The notes below the pieces were generated by a model. That model did not search any database, had not been told where the DNA came from, and saw only the letters and a list, made by a program, of their open reading frames with translations. 64,000 nucleotides of DNA, from positions 62,001 through 126,000 of the forward strand of contig JBCBGF010000005.1 in assembly GCA_038526915.1 (NCBI GenBank), written 5' to 3'. A program made the translations under genes and the position numbers. This DNA comes from JBCBGF01 sp038526915 (GTDB lineage: Bacteria > Pseudomonadota > Alphaproteobacteria > Rhodobacterales > Rhodobacteraceae). How positions within the stretch are numbered: the stretch's first letter is position 1; each line of letters starts with the position of its first letter. Shown here in pieces: positions 18,514-27,082 of the stretch.

Positions 18514-19379
18514 CGGACCCCGCGCTCTCTTTTGTACCTGATGGCTCGATCCGGCTCGAGGAAGCCGGTTTCGCACGCGTGGCGGCCCTGGCCGAACGCG
18601 AAGCAGGGCTGACCATCCCCCAGTCTAAGGCTGCCATGGTGCAATCACGTCTGTCGCGGCGTCTGCGGGCCACCGGACACCAGGATTTCGAGAGCTATCT
18701 GGCCCATGTCGAAAGCGCGAGTGGCCAGGATGAGCGGGATCAGATGATTTCGGCCCTCACCACCAATGTCTCGCATTTCTTTCGCGAAGAGCACCATTTT
18801 GACAAACTGCGCAGCGAGATCTTGCCCCCCCTCCTCGATCGCGCGCGCGGCGGCGGCCGCGTACGGATCTGGTCGGCCGGGTGTTCCACCGGGCAGGAAC
18901 CCTATTCGCTGGCGATCACATTGCTTGAGATGTCCCGCGATGTCGCACGCCACGACATTCGCATCCTTGCCACCGACATCGATCGCGGCATCCTGAAAAA
19001 GGCCACGTCTGGGGTGTTCGATAGCCGTCAGATGGGCGGGCTGAGCGAGGCGCAGATTGCCACGTATTTTCAATCCCAACCCGGTGGTTCCACCTATACA
19101 GTCACTGATCAGGTCAAGGATCTGATCGCGTTTCGACGGCTGAACCTGATCGATCCCTGGCCAATGCAGGGCCGGTTCGACGTGATCTTATGCCGAAATG
19201 TCGTGATCTATTTCAGCGCGGCAACGCAGAAAACACTCTGGCCGCGATTTGCCCAGGCGCTCATGCCGGGTGGGTGGTTCTTCCTGGGCCACTCGGAACG
19301 GATCCAGGATGAGTCCAAAAACCTGTTCCACTCTGACGGCATCACGACGTACCGCCTGAAGACTTCCCCCAACGACTAA
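18510..19379 (+). CDS. cheR: Chemoreceptor methyltransferase CheR
   Basis: This 289-residue enzyme transfers methyl groups from S-adenosylmethionine to receptor glutamates. The N-terminal helical domain (about 15-80) precedes the catalytic domain. Motifs are TTNVSHFFRE, the SAM-binding WSAGCSTGQEPYSLAI, and DVILCRNVVIYF. The start is the TTG at 18510, which overlaps the cheW stop as TTGA. No ATG or GTG downstream keeps the full N-terminal domain. The rare start suggests expression tied to cheW translation and kept low. Confidence 0.92.
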   Translation: MTDPALSFVPDGSIRLEEAGFARVAALAEREAGLTIPQSKAAMVQSRLSRRLRATGHQDFESYLAHVESASGQDERDQMISALTTNVSHFFREEHHFDKLRSEILPPLLDRARGGGRVRIWSAGCSTGQEPYSLAITLLEMSRDVARHDIRILATDIDRGILKKATSGVFDSRQMGGLSEAQIATYFQSQPGGSTYTVTDQVKDLIAFRRLNLIDPWPMQGRFDVILCRNVVIYFSAATQKTLWPRFAQALMPGGWFFLGHSERIQDESKNLFHSDGITTYRLKTSPND

Positions 19380-19393
19380 CCAAAGGACGGCGA

Positions 19394-19780
19394 ATGGCTC
19401 TTCGCGACCAACTGCGCATTCTTGTTGTCGATGACATGTCAACCAGCCGAGGGTTGATCACGCAGGCCCTTGAAAGCCTCGGGATCCGCAACATCTCCGC
19501 CGCGGCTGACGGATCCAGCGCTTTGCAGAGCATCGCCAAGTCTCCGGTCCACCTCGTGGTGTCGGACTTCAATATGCCGGGCATGGATGGCCTCACCCTG
19601 TTGCAGCATCTTCGACAGAACGCGCCGACAAAGGGTGTCGGGTTTTTGTTGATCACGGGCCGGGCAGATCGCGAGGTTTTGGAGCGTGGGCAGAAGCTCG
19701 GGATGAATAACTACCTCAAAAAGCCATTTGAAGCCGCCGATTTGAAAGCAGCCATCGAAGCCATTGTCGGGCGTCTATGA
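19394..19780 (+). CDS. cheY: Chemotaxis response regulator CheY (second copy)
   Basis: A 128-residue receiver domain: ILVVDDMSTSRGLI, phosphoacceptor Asp in LVVSDFNMPGMDG, LITGRAD and the Lys in LKKPFEAADLK. It resembles the motor-binding CheY type (MST after the acidic pair, NMPGMDG) more than the upstream copy does. It starts 14 bp after cheR, and its stop overlaps the next ATG (ATGA). The assignment of motor role against phosphate sink is inference. Confidence 0.9.
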   Translation: MALRDQLRILVVDDMSTSRGLITQALESLGIRNISAAADGSSALQSIAKSPVHLVVSDFNMPGMDGLTLLQHLRQNAPTKGVGFLLITGRADREVLERGQKLGMNNYLKKPFEAADLKAAIEAIVGRL

Positions 19781-20172
19781 ACGAAGGACCCCAAAACGAC
19801 ACGGCCCTTTCTGACGCCGAAATCAGCGTGAAGGCCCTGTTGGTCGCCCTCGCCGTTGAGTGCCGGGTGGCGGCCTGTGATTTGGATCGCATCCAACAGA
19901 TCTTTGAAAACCTGAGGCGTGCAACCCCCGCTAACCTGACATCGGATCAGATCGTGCTGATCCAGGAAATAGATCGGCTGACACAAACCGTGGCCGCAAT
20001 CGGCCGCTCGGTCGAGGCGGCCCATGATGCTCTGCCAGACCTCGCGCTCGATCAGGTGAACCTACGGCAAGCGGCAGGCCTCGACAGCCTGTTTCATCGC
20101 GTCGTGACAGGAAACAGCGGAAGTATTTCCGCACGTCACCGGGACGTGGACGGGCACACGACCATTTTTTGA
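19777..20172 (+). CDS. CheT-like protein at the end of the che operon
   Basis: A mostly helical 131-residue soluble protein. The middle (residues 25-100) has predicted long helices, such as LLVALAVECRVAACDLDRIQQ. It has no catalytic motif. By position and size it corresponds to the small terminal gene (cheT type) of alphaproteobacterial che operons, whose role is not settled. Translation is coupled to the second cheY. The following 109 bp up to the convergent cheD show no clear terminator. Confidence 0.65.
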   Translation: MNEGPQNDTALSDAEISVKALLVALAVECRVAACDLDRIQQIFENLRRATPANLTSDQIVLIQEIDRLTQTVAAIGRSVEAAHDALPDLALDQVNLRQAAGLDSLFHRVVTGNSGSISARHRDVDGHTTIF

Positions 20173-20281
20173 TGGCGTAGTAGCTCAGTGACGGGCACGC
20201 GCTGCGGCGCGGTTTAACCGGGATCGCCCCAAGGTCCAAAGGCAAAGGCCAGCAGTTCGGGGCTCAGGGACCCATCCGCCA

Positions 20282-20800
20282 CTAAAGCAACTCGATATCG
20301 TTGCCCGCACTCTTTTGTGTCGCCGGCACATCTTCAACCTCGGACGAACGGACAAGACGTTGCTTCACTTGTCCAGTCGCCGGCCAGAACCGCACCTGGC
20401 GGGCCGCGCGACCGCCGGTGCTTTGCGCGACAAGGCGGATCCCCTCGGTTTCGAGATATTCCAGGACAAAAGCCGCATTGCGTGCGCCAATATCACTCAG
20501 GCCATCAACGATGGCCGCGCCACCGAAAACCTTGGCCTGAAGGGCATTCTTCGGAACACCGGCTTTCAAAAGATCGTTGATCAACGTCTCCATCGCGAAC
20601 GCGCCCGCGCCAAGGGCACTGCTGGTCGAGCTGGGGAGCAGAATGTGATTCATCCCGCCAATCCCGCGATCCTGATCCCACATGCAGGCGGCGACACAAG
20701 ACCCCAGAATGGATGTGATGACATGATCCGGGCGATGGCCAACCGCCCGTTCGCCCTGCGCGATATAGACCTTGGCTTGAGCATCCGGCATCCGCATCAT
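20282..20800 (-). CDS. cheD: Chemoreceptor glutamine deamidase CheD
   Basis: This 172-residue enzyme deamidates receptor glutamines. The catalytic Cys lies in the block ITSILGSCVAACMWD, the His in GGMNHILLPS, and the conserved GARNAAFVLEYLE follows. The C-terminal ~20 residues are variable. The start overlaps the cheB stop (ATGA). As the last gene of receptor-cheB-cheD it completes the adaptation set with CheR on the other strand. Confidence 0.92.
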   Translation of the reverse strand: MMRMPDAQAKVYIAQGERAVGHRPDHVITSILGSCVAACMWDQDRGIGGMNHILLPSSTSSALGAGAFAMETLINDLLKAGVPKNALQAKVFGGAAIVDGLSDIGARNAAFVLEYLETEGIRLVAQSTGGRAARQVRFWPATGQVKQRLVRSSEVEDVPATQKSAGNDIELL

Positions 20801-21861
20801 CTGGCCCGTCCTGAGTTTGCATTGGTGAGCCTCAGGATCGCAGGCCCGATGGCGTCAAGCGGGCACACCTCATCAGCGGCCCCGGTTTCGCGGGCGGCGC
20901 GCGGCATGCCGTCAACAACGGCTGATGCGCCGTCTTGGACCAGGCAGATTGATCCCGCGTCCTTCAACCCCCGCAGAACCTGTGAGCCATCCCGCCCCAT
21001 GCCGGTCAGGACAACTGCCACGCAATTGGGCCCATGGCGGAGTGCAGATTGGAACAAAAGATCGACGGACGGCACATAGAGCTGACCACCGTCATCAGGG
21101 ACCAGGGTCACCCGGCTGGGATCGTGGGGGTGCAGGCCCACATGCTGATCGCCGCCGGGCGCAATCACAATCGTCCCGCAATTGATGCTTGTGTCGTGTT
21201 CCGGAATGATCACACGCGGCGCGATCAGCGAATCCAGGCGGGTTGCAAAGCTGCGAAGAAACGCCGGCGGCATATGCTGCGCAACGATGACCGGCGGTCC
21301 GTTTTTGGGAAAACTTGCAAAGACCCGCTCAAGCGCGTCAACACCGCCGGTCGAGCTGCCGATTAGGACGAGGCGTCCATTCCAGCGATAGTCCGTCGCG
21401 GCTTCGGTCATAGCAGTTGCGGCAACCGCAGTTCTCGGGTGGACCTTTGCTGCTGCCGCATGCACCAAGGCATCCACCAGGCGCACCCGCGACGCCGCAT
21501 CGGCCTGCAGGCGCGCAACATCGACACAATCAACCGCGCCCAAGGCCAGCGCGCGCACGGCATCTTCCGATCGCTCGCGGGTGCGCGTGGACACCATGAC
21601 AACGGGCATCGGACGCAGGCGCATCAGGTGTTCCAAAAAGACCAGCCCGTTCATGCGTGGCATCTCAACATCCAAAGTCACGACATCAGGACTGCTCGCC
21701 TTGATCATGGCGCGCGCCTCGTAAGGATCGCCGGCCTCGCCCACAACTTCGAGGCGCGGATCGGCGTCCAGCGTAGCCCGCAGAAGCGCCCGGATCGTGC
21801 GCGAATCGTCGATGATTCCGACGGTGCGTGGACGCTCGGTGGCGGCAGCGGACACGGTCAT
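20797..21861 (-). CDS. cheB: Chemoreceptor methylesterase CheB
   Basis: A 354-residue protein. The N-terminal receiver has IIDDSRTIRALL and the phosphoacceptor Asp in VTLDVEMPRMNG. After a linker comes the methylesterase domain, with the catalytic Ser in GSSTGGVDAL, the His in AQHMPPAFL and the Asp in VVLTGMGRDG. It removes methyl groups from receptors when phosphorylated by CheA. Both ends overlap neighbours by 4 nt, so the receptor-like gene, cheB and cheD are translationally coupled. Confidence 0.94.
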   Translation of the reverse strand: MTVSAAATERPRTVGIIDDSRTIRALLRATLDADPRLEVVGEAGDPYEARAMIKASSPDVVTLDVEMPRMNGLVFLEHLMRLRPMPVVMVSTRTRERSEDAVRALALGAVDCVDVARLQADAASRVRLVDALVHAAAAKVHPRTAVAATAMTEAATDYRWNGRLVLIGSSTGGVDALERVFASFPKNGPPVIVAQHMPPAFLRSFATRLDSLIAPRVIIPEHDTSINCGTIVIAPGGDQHVGLHPHDPSRVTLVPDDGGQLYVPSVDLLFQSALRHGPNCVAVVLTGMGRDGSQVLRGLKDAGSICLVQDGASAVVDGMPRAARETGAADEVCPLDAIGPAILRLTNANSGRAR

Positions 21862-23822
21862 GTTCCAGCCGCCATCTTATGAGTGTGTCCAACCGCGAAG
21901 TCGCGCTCCACCGAACGGGCATCAATGCGTCCGGCGCTTAGGACAAAGCGCAGAAGGCGCCCTTGTTCGGTCGTGATCCGACTGAGCGTGCAAGGCAACG
22001 CGGGCGCTGCATTTGGCGCGAGGACCAGCTCTGTATTGTGATGACCCGCTTGCAGGATCTCATCCCAACTTGGGTGCGACACGCCCCCGACCCCACAAAA
22101 CAGAGCGTTCCAATGGATGCCCGACAGAGCGCTTTCCGACAGCCTGGACCAGCATGAGAACGGCCCATTACTCTCGATCAGCCGCCCATCGGTGGTGAAG
22201 CTGCAAATCGGCAAGGCCGAGTTTACCGCGGCGATCACGGCCAGGTTTAGGCGCTGTACGGTCATATCCGTCCACTCCACAACATATCCCAGCAGGGTTT
22301 GACTGTCGCGGCCGCGCACCGGGCCGATATCGAGCGTCAGGTGGACATGGCCCAGCGACAACTCTTCCCGCCGCGGCCCACCAGAGGCAACTTCGCGCAG
22401 GCGGGGTGTTCCTGGAAAAAACGCGCTAAGATTGCGCCCGGGCAACGCATCGACACGAAAATCGGGCACGTTCCGGCCCAGCGCGATGTGATTTCGCCGC
22501 ATCAAATCGACCAGACAGTCGTTTACATAGATGATGGTGAAATCCGTATCCAAGATCATCAACGCAGAAGAGGCCCCTTCGAAGGCTGCGCTTTTGAAGG
22601 CGTTTTCGCGCTCGACCGCATCCGCCTTGACCAGAGAGGCACGGAACAGGTCCAAGCGCCGCGCAATCTGGCCAATCTCATCCGCGCGATTGCGGCCGGG
22701 TATTTCACGCTCATAGGCGCGCCTCGCCACACCACTCATCGCGCGGCCCACGCGATCAAGTGGAACACTGATCGATCGCGCCAGAAGCACCCCCAGAACA
22801 CAGACCAGCCCCAGCGCTGGCACCCCGTCGCGCAGGGTTTCCCGCCGCAATCGGATCGCCGGGGCAAGAACTTCATCGCGCAGCTGCTGGACAACAACGG
22901 AATAGTCGACGCCGCCGAAAGGGAAAACGGCGATCGCTGCGATGTAGTTGCGATTGTCGGCCGTCGTGATCGAAGCCAGGCCCCCACGAGCCAAAAGCGT
23001 GTCCAGTTGGTCTTCTGGCAATATCCAATCATCCAGCGCGCCTGCGTCACCGACAATCGTGCGCCGGTCGGCCCGCAGAACGCTGACGGATCCGGTTTTG
23101 CCAATGCCTTCGGGCCTTTTGGCAACCTGTTCGATCACACGGGATCCCACCTGAAAGATCACAACGCCTTGTGAACGCGGGACCGTTTCCGATCTGATTG
23201 GTGCCGCGATAAACGCCGAGAACGTCTGATCAGCCGCCATGTCCTGGCTGAACCAAACGCTAGAGGTTGGCGCACGCTCTCGCCGGGGTCCGAGGTCGGC
23301 CACCACCTTGGCGAGGCTGTCAGCGCCGGGCGCATCCCGATCCAGGACGTCGGCAAGCCGATCTGCGTTCACGGCATAGATGACCTGTCCCACAGACGAG
23401 ACGATGAAGATGTTCTGATAGCCATGGGATGCCGCGTGATTTTCAAAGAACGCATGATAACGCAGATAGGACAGGCGGTAGGGCGCAAAGTCCAGAAGCC
23501 CGGCCAGGCGATCATCGCCCGCCTCCCCATCCGGAGGGACTCCGGTCTGTGGCCATGCCGTCATGAACGCGCGCAACGCCTCGACCATAACGGGGTTGTT
23601 TGCCTTGGCCTGCAAATCGGCCTGCGCGAACCTAAGGCGCTGCGCGATCTCGGCCGCGCGGCTTTGTGCGACCGCTTGCAACCGTTCCTGCCCCGCCGCC
23701 AAGAGAGCCGCGCGTGCATTTGTGCTGGCGATGTATTCGGCAAGATAGAGCGCGACCACGGCGATCAGGCCCATGATAAGCGGCAACTTGTGCCCGATTT
23801 TCATGCCAAAACGCAACCGCAC
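21858..23822 (-). CDS. Membrane receptor with HAMP and PAS, no MCP signalling domain
   Basis: A 654-residue protein. TM1 is at about residues 10-29 (LIMGLIAVVALYLAEYI). An extracytoplasmic sensor region runs to about 335, then TM2 (LGLVCVLGVLLARSI), a HAMP-like segment to about 405, a PAS region (ALMILDTDFTIIYVNDCL) and a second PAS-like region (LPICSFTTDGRLIESNG). The usual methyl-accepting hairpin with its conserved tip (EIxxIVxxIxxIAxQTN type) is absent, and cheB begins 1 nt before the stop, so no room is left for it. It sits where a chemoreceptor gene would be. It may work with another receptor or signal through its PAS domains. A truncated MCP is the alternative. Confidence 0.75.
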   Translation of the reverse strand: MRLRFGMKIGHKLPLIMGLIAVVALYLAEYIASTNARAALLAAGQERLQAVAQSRAAEIAQRLRFAQADLQAKANNPVMVEALRAFMTAWPQTGVPPDGEAGDDRLAGLLDFAPYRLSYLRYHAFFENHAASHGYQNIFIVSSVGQVIYAVNADRLADVLDRDAPGADSLAKVVADLGPRRERAPTSSVWFSQDMAADQTFSAFIAAPIRSETVPRSQGVVIFQVGSRVIEQVAKRPEGIGKTGSVSVLRADRRTIVGDAGALDDWILPEDQLDTLLARGGLASITTADNRNYIAAIAVFPFGGVDYSVVVQQLRDEVLAPAIRLRRETLRDGVPALGLVCVLGVLLARSISVPLDRVGRAMSGVARRAYEREIPGRNRADEIGQIARRLDLFRASLVKADAVERENAFKSAAFEGASSALMILDTDFTIIYVNDCLVDLMRRNHIALGRNVPDFRVDALPGRNLSAFFPGTPRLREVASGGPRREELSLGHVHLTLDIGPVRGRDSQTLLGYVVEWTDMTVQRLNLAVIAAVNSALPICSFTTDGRLIESNGPFSCWSRLSESALSGIHWNALFCGVGGVSHPSWDEILQAGHHNTELVLAPNAAPALPCTLSRITTEQGRLLRFVLSAGRIDARSVERDFAVGHTHKMAAGT

Positions 23823-23901
23823 TCCCCATGTCCCAAGGACCGGACGCGCGGTCTGAACGCGGCCAAAATTGTCTTAGAAGGGTAAAGATAGGGTTAGCCG
23901 A

Positions 23902-25518
23902 TCAGGCCTCGATCGGCGGGTCAAACGACGCCGCATTCGCGCGGCGCCACCGGTAGATGTAGCCCGCGCCAAGGTCTTCATCCCGCAGCAAAAACCCTTC
24001 CGGCAAGTAGCCGAATGCATCATTGCCTTCTACCATTTCGCCTGAGGTTTCGCGCTGCATAAAGTGGTAGGGCAGAAAATCACACGGATCGCTCAGCCCC
24101 GCGGCACCGGCCATCTCGGCCAGCGCTTTGAGCGTATTGCGGTGGAAGTTGGTTACCCGCACGGATTTGTCCGTCACATCCAGCGCCCGCTGTCGCAGTG
24201 GGTCCTGGGTGGCGACGCCAACCGGGCAGTGGTTCGTATGGCACGCCTGGGCCTGGATACAGCCAATGGCAAACATGAACCCCCGCGCCGAGTTCGCCCA
24301 ATCCGCACCAAGCGCCAGCGCCCGCGCAATGTCAAAGGCCGACACCAGGCGGCCCGCGGCCCCGATCTTGACCTGATCACGCAAGCCCGCACCGCGCAGC
24401 GTGTTGTGAACAAAGGTCAGCCCCTCGACGAGGGGCATGCCCACATGGTTGGCAAACTCCAACGGCGCGGCCCCTGTGCCGCCTTCCTTGCCATCGACCA
24501 CGATGAAATCGGGCACGATCCCGGTCTCCAGCATCGCTTTCACGATGCACATGAACTCGCGCCGATGTCCGATGCACAGTTTAAAGCCCACAGGCTTCCC
24601 ACCTGATTTCTCACGCAAAAGGCCCAGAAACTCGCAAAACTCGATCGGCGTTGAGAAGGCGCTGTGCGCCGCGGGCGACACGCAATCCACCCCCATCGGC
24701 ACGCCGCGGGCCTCAGCAATTTCGGGCGTGATTTTCGAGGCTGGCAGAACCCCGCCATGCCCGGGTTTGGCCCCCTGGCTCAGCTTGACCTCGATCATCT
24801 TGACCTGATCGATGGCCGCTGTTTCGGCAAACCGCTCAGGATCAAACGCGCCCTCAGGCGTGCGCGCACCGAAATAGCCTGATCCGATCTCATATATCAG
24901 GTCGCCACCGCCTTCGCGGTGATACCGGCTGACCCCGCCCTCGCCCGTGTCATGGGCAAAGCCGCCCCGTTTTGCGCCTTTGTTCAAGGCCAGGATCGCA
25001 TTCCCGGAGAGCGATCCGAAACTCATGGCCGAGATGTTGTAGAGCGAGGCGTCATAGGGCTGCTTGCACGCTGGCCCCCCGATCTTCACCCGAAAGTCCC
25101 CGATTTCGAGCTGACGCGGCTTGATCGAATGGGTGAGCCAAGCATAGCCCGCATCGTAGATGCGTTGCTGCGTGCCAAAGGGCCGTTTGTCCTCAACGCC
25201 CTTTGCGCGTTGGTAGACCAGGCTTCGCTCTTCGCGCGAAAATGGCTCTTCATCCTGGTCGCTCTCGATCAGGTACTGGCGGATCTCGGGGCGGATGCCT
25301 TCGAACAGAAACCGCATATGCCCCAGGATCGGATAGTTCCGCAGGATCGAATGCTTGGTCTGCACCACATCGTACACACCCAGGGCCGTCAGCGCGCCGA
25401 GCACAATGCCCGCCAGCAAAAACCATCCGCTGACCATGCTCAGACCCAGCGAAATCACCGCCAGCACCGCAACGCCTGCGAAAAACGCATAGCGCTGCAT
25501 CGATCCGATCCGCTCCAT
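23902..25518 (-). CDS. FMN-binding glutamate-synthase-family protein
   Basis: A protein of about 538 residues. The N terminus has two hydrophobic segments (YAFFAGVAVLAVISLG and FLLAGIVLGALTALGV). The rest is the FMN-binding domain of glutamate synthase, with YNISAMSFGSLSGNAI, GEGGVSRYH, GAKPGHGGVLPASKI, VDGKEGGTGAAPLEF and a Cys cluster CIQAQACHTNHCPVG for an iron-sulfur centre. It lacks the glutaminase domain of GltB, so it is not a complete glutamate synthase. The true reaction of these stand-alone proteins is not settled. I favour the ATG at 25518, with AGGGAGG 8 nt upstream; 25524 is also possible. Confidence 0.85.
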   Translation of the reverse strand: MERIGSMQRYAFFAGVAVLAVISLGLSMVSGWFLLAGIVLGALTALGVYDVVQTKHSILRNYPILGHMRFLFEGIRPEIRQYLIESDQDEEPFSREERSLVYQRAKGVEDKRPFGTQQRIYDAGYAWLTHSIKPRQLEIGDFRVKIGGPACKQPYDASLYNISAMSFGSLSGNAILALNKGAKRGGFAHDTGEGGVSRYHREGGGDLIYEIGSGYFGARTPEGAFDPERFAETAAIDQVKMIEVKLSQGAKPGHGGVLPASKITPEIAEARGVPMGVDCVSPAAHSAFSTPIEFCEFLGLLREKSGGKPVGFKLCIGHRREFMCIVKAMLETGIVPDFIVVDGKEGGTGAAPLEFANHVGMPLVEGLTFVHNTLRGAGLRDQVKIGAAGRLVSAFDIARALALGADWANSARGFMFAIGCIQAQACHTNHCPVGVATQDPLRQRALDVTDKSVRVTNFHRNTLKALAEMAGAAGLSDPCDFLPYHFMQRETSGEMVEGNDAFGYLPEGFLLRDEDLGAGYIYRWRRANAASFDPPIEA

Positions 25519-25620
25519 GGACATCACCTCCCTCGGGATATGCCCACTAGAGCGGTGCAACGCACCCGGTGCAAGCAAGGCGCGACCCCATGCGTCAAAA
25601 CGTGTGGATTTGGGGCGGGA

Positions 25621-26952
25621 TCAGGCTGGCGCGATCTCTGACGCACGCGCCAGGAAATCCCGGTTCACAGGGCTGTGCGGGCGCAAAGCCAAGCGTTCCT
25701 GCGCCAAAGCAACCGCGACCGAGGCCATCCCGCCCCGCAACGCGGCCTCTGTCAGCGTCCAGTCGATGACATCGCGCTGCGCGTGACTTCCCCCAAACCG
25801 TACCGCTGCCGCGCGCGCGGGCATCAAGCGGGCCACCGCCGTCTCATAGGCACCGTTCCAACAGGCATCGAACCCTTCGATCAGGGCCACACCGATCTCA
25901 CGCGCCCAAACGCCGGCCTCGCCCCGGTCTTCACCCGGGCGTTGCAACGCAACGAGCATCTCATCCAACGCCCCGCGCCTGTCTGCGGCGATGAACGCCA
26001 TAGCCCCATGCCAGTCGTTGAACGGATACCCCGTCGTCGGCAGGTGCCTTTCCCATGCGTCAGCCAAAGCTGTCCAGCGATCGCCCGGATCAACGCCGCC
26101 CAGCGTCAGACGCCACAACAGGGCAGACGCATCCAACAGGTTCAGCGCCAGCTCCCCCTGCCCTGCGATATGGCCGTCGTACACCGCAAGTGCTGCCGCC
26201 GGATCGTCCAGCTCCAAATTACACAACGCCTTGTGCCACCAATTATGCACTTTGAAATAGCTCGCATCCGCCGCCCAATGTGCGGCCCGATCCTCCATCC
26301 AGGCGACGCCATCCGCCGCGCGACCCTCCATCTCAAGCACATGGGCCACGGCATGATGGGCCCAACTGTCGCGCGGGTCCCGCTCCACCGCCTCACGCCC
26401 CACAGCCTCGGCCCGCGCGTAGTCACCCGCCTCTTCCAGCCCGAACGCATACATGCCCAGGACGACCGAATGCCCCGGAACCTCGGGCGACCAGTCGGGC
26501 AGCGCGCGGGCCACGCGGTCGCGCAGGCTGCGGGCATCGCCACGGAAGAAGTCCATGTTGTGGCCGGACTGAAGTGCCACGATATCGCGTGGCCAGTCCA
26601 TTTGATGACGCTCCAACGCCTGCGCCGCCCGAGTCCAATTGCCCGCGAGAAGCTGCTCCAGCGCCGCGGCATGCCCGGCCTCGCGCGCGTCCATCGGACA
26701 GTCGCGGGCCGCAGCCAAAGCAGTGCGCGCCATCTCGGTCGCGGCAGTTTCCGTGGTCAGCCCAAACAGATGCGCCTTCATCAGATGCGCCATGGCAAAG
26801 TGCGGCGCCTCTTCTAAGGCCGCATCCAAGGGCCCAATCGGATCCCCCAGAAAGAAGTTGAACGCCGTGACCGCTTCGGAAAAAAGCTCCGCCGCTGCAG
26901 GCGTTGCCCCGCTCAGCCGATACCCTTGCAGATCCGTCACAGACCCTGCCAT
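25621..26952 (-). CDS. TTC38-like tetratricopeptide protein
   Basis: A 443-residue soluble protein resembling tetratricopeptide repeat protein 38. It has helical repeats such as HFAMAHLMKAHLFGL, HAAALEQLLAGNWTRAAQALERH and YARAEAVGREAVERDPRDSWAHHAVAHVLEMEGR. The start at 26952 has GGAGG upstream. The function of this family is unknown. It is divergent from the GT39-like gene and ends 103 bp from the start of the FMN protein gene on the same strand, so the two may share a transcript. Confidence 0.8.
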   Translation of the reverse strand: MAGSVTDLQGYRLSGATPAAAELFSEAVTAFNFFLGDPIGPLDAALEEAPHFAMAHLMKAHLFGLTTETAATEMARTALAAARDCPMDAREAGHAAALEQLLAGNWTRAAQALERHQMDWPRDIVALQSGHNMDFFRGDARSLRDRVARALPDWSPEVPGHSVVLGMYAFGLEEAGDYARAEAVGREAVERDPRDSWAHHAVAHVLEMEGRAADGVAWMEDRAAHWAADASYFKVHNWWHKALCNLELDDPAAALAVYDGHIAGQGELALNLLDASALLWRLTLGGVDPGDRWTALADAWERHLPTTGYPFNDWHGAMAFIAADRRGALDEMLVALQRPGEDRGEAGVWAREIGVALIEGFDACWNGAYETAVARLMPARAAAVRFGGSHAQRDVIDWTLTEAALRGGMASVAVALAQERLALRPHSPVNRDFLARASEIAPA

Positions 26953-27082
26953 CACATCCTCCAGCGCTGCCCCACTGTGGCGCAAACCAGCGCGTGACAC
27001 CAGCACGCATGAGATTGGTTTTGCCATTCGTCGCGCCCCCCGTTAGGCCCAAGGGCAACGGCAATAGTGAGAGAGTTCGCCG

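Noticed and set aside
20172..20281. A tRNA-like stretch (GTAGTAGCTCAGTGACGGG) after the CheT-like gene
   Set aside because: The D arm resembles a tRNA, but no acceptor stem, anticodon arm or T arm can be formed.
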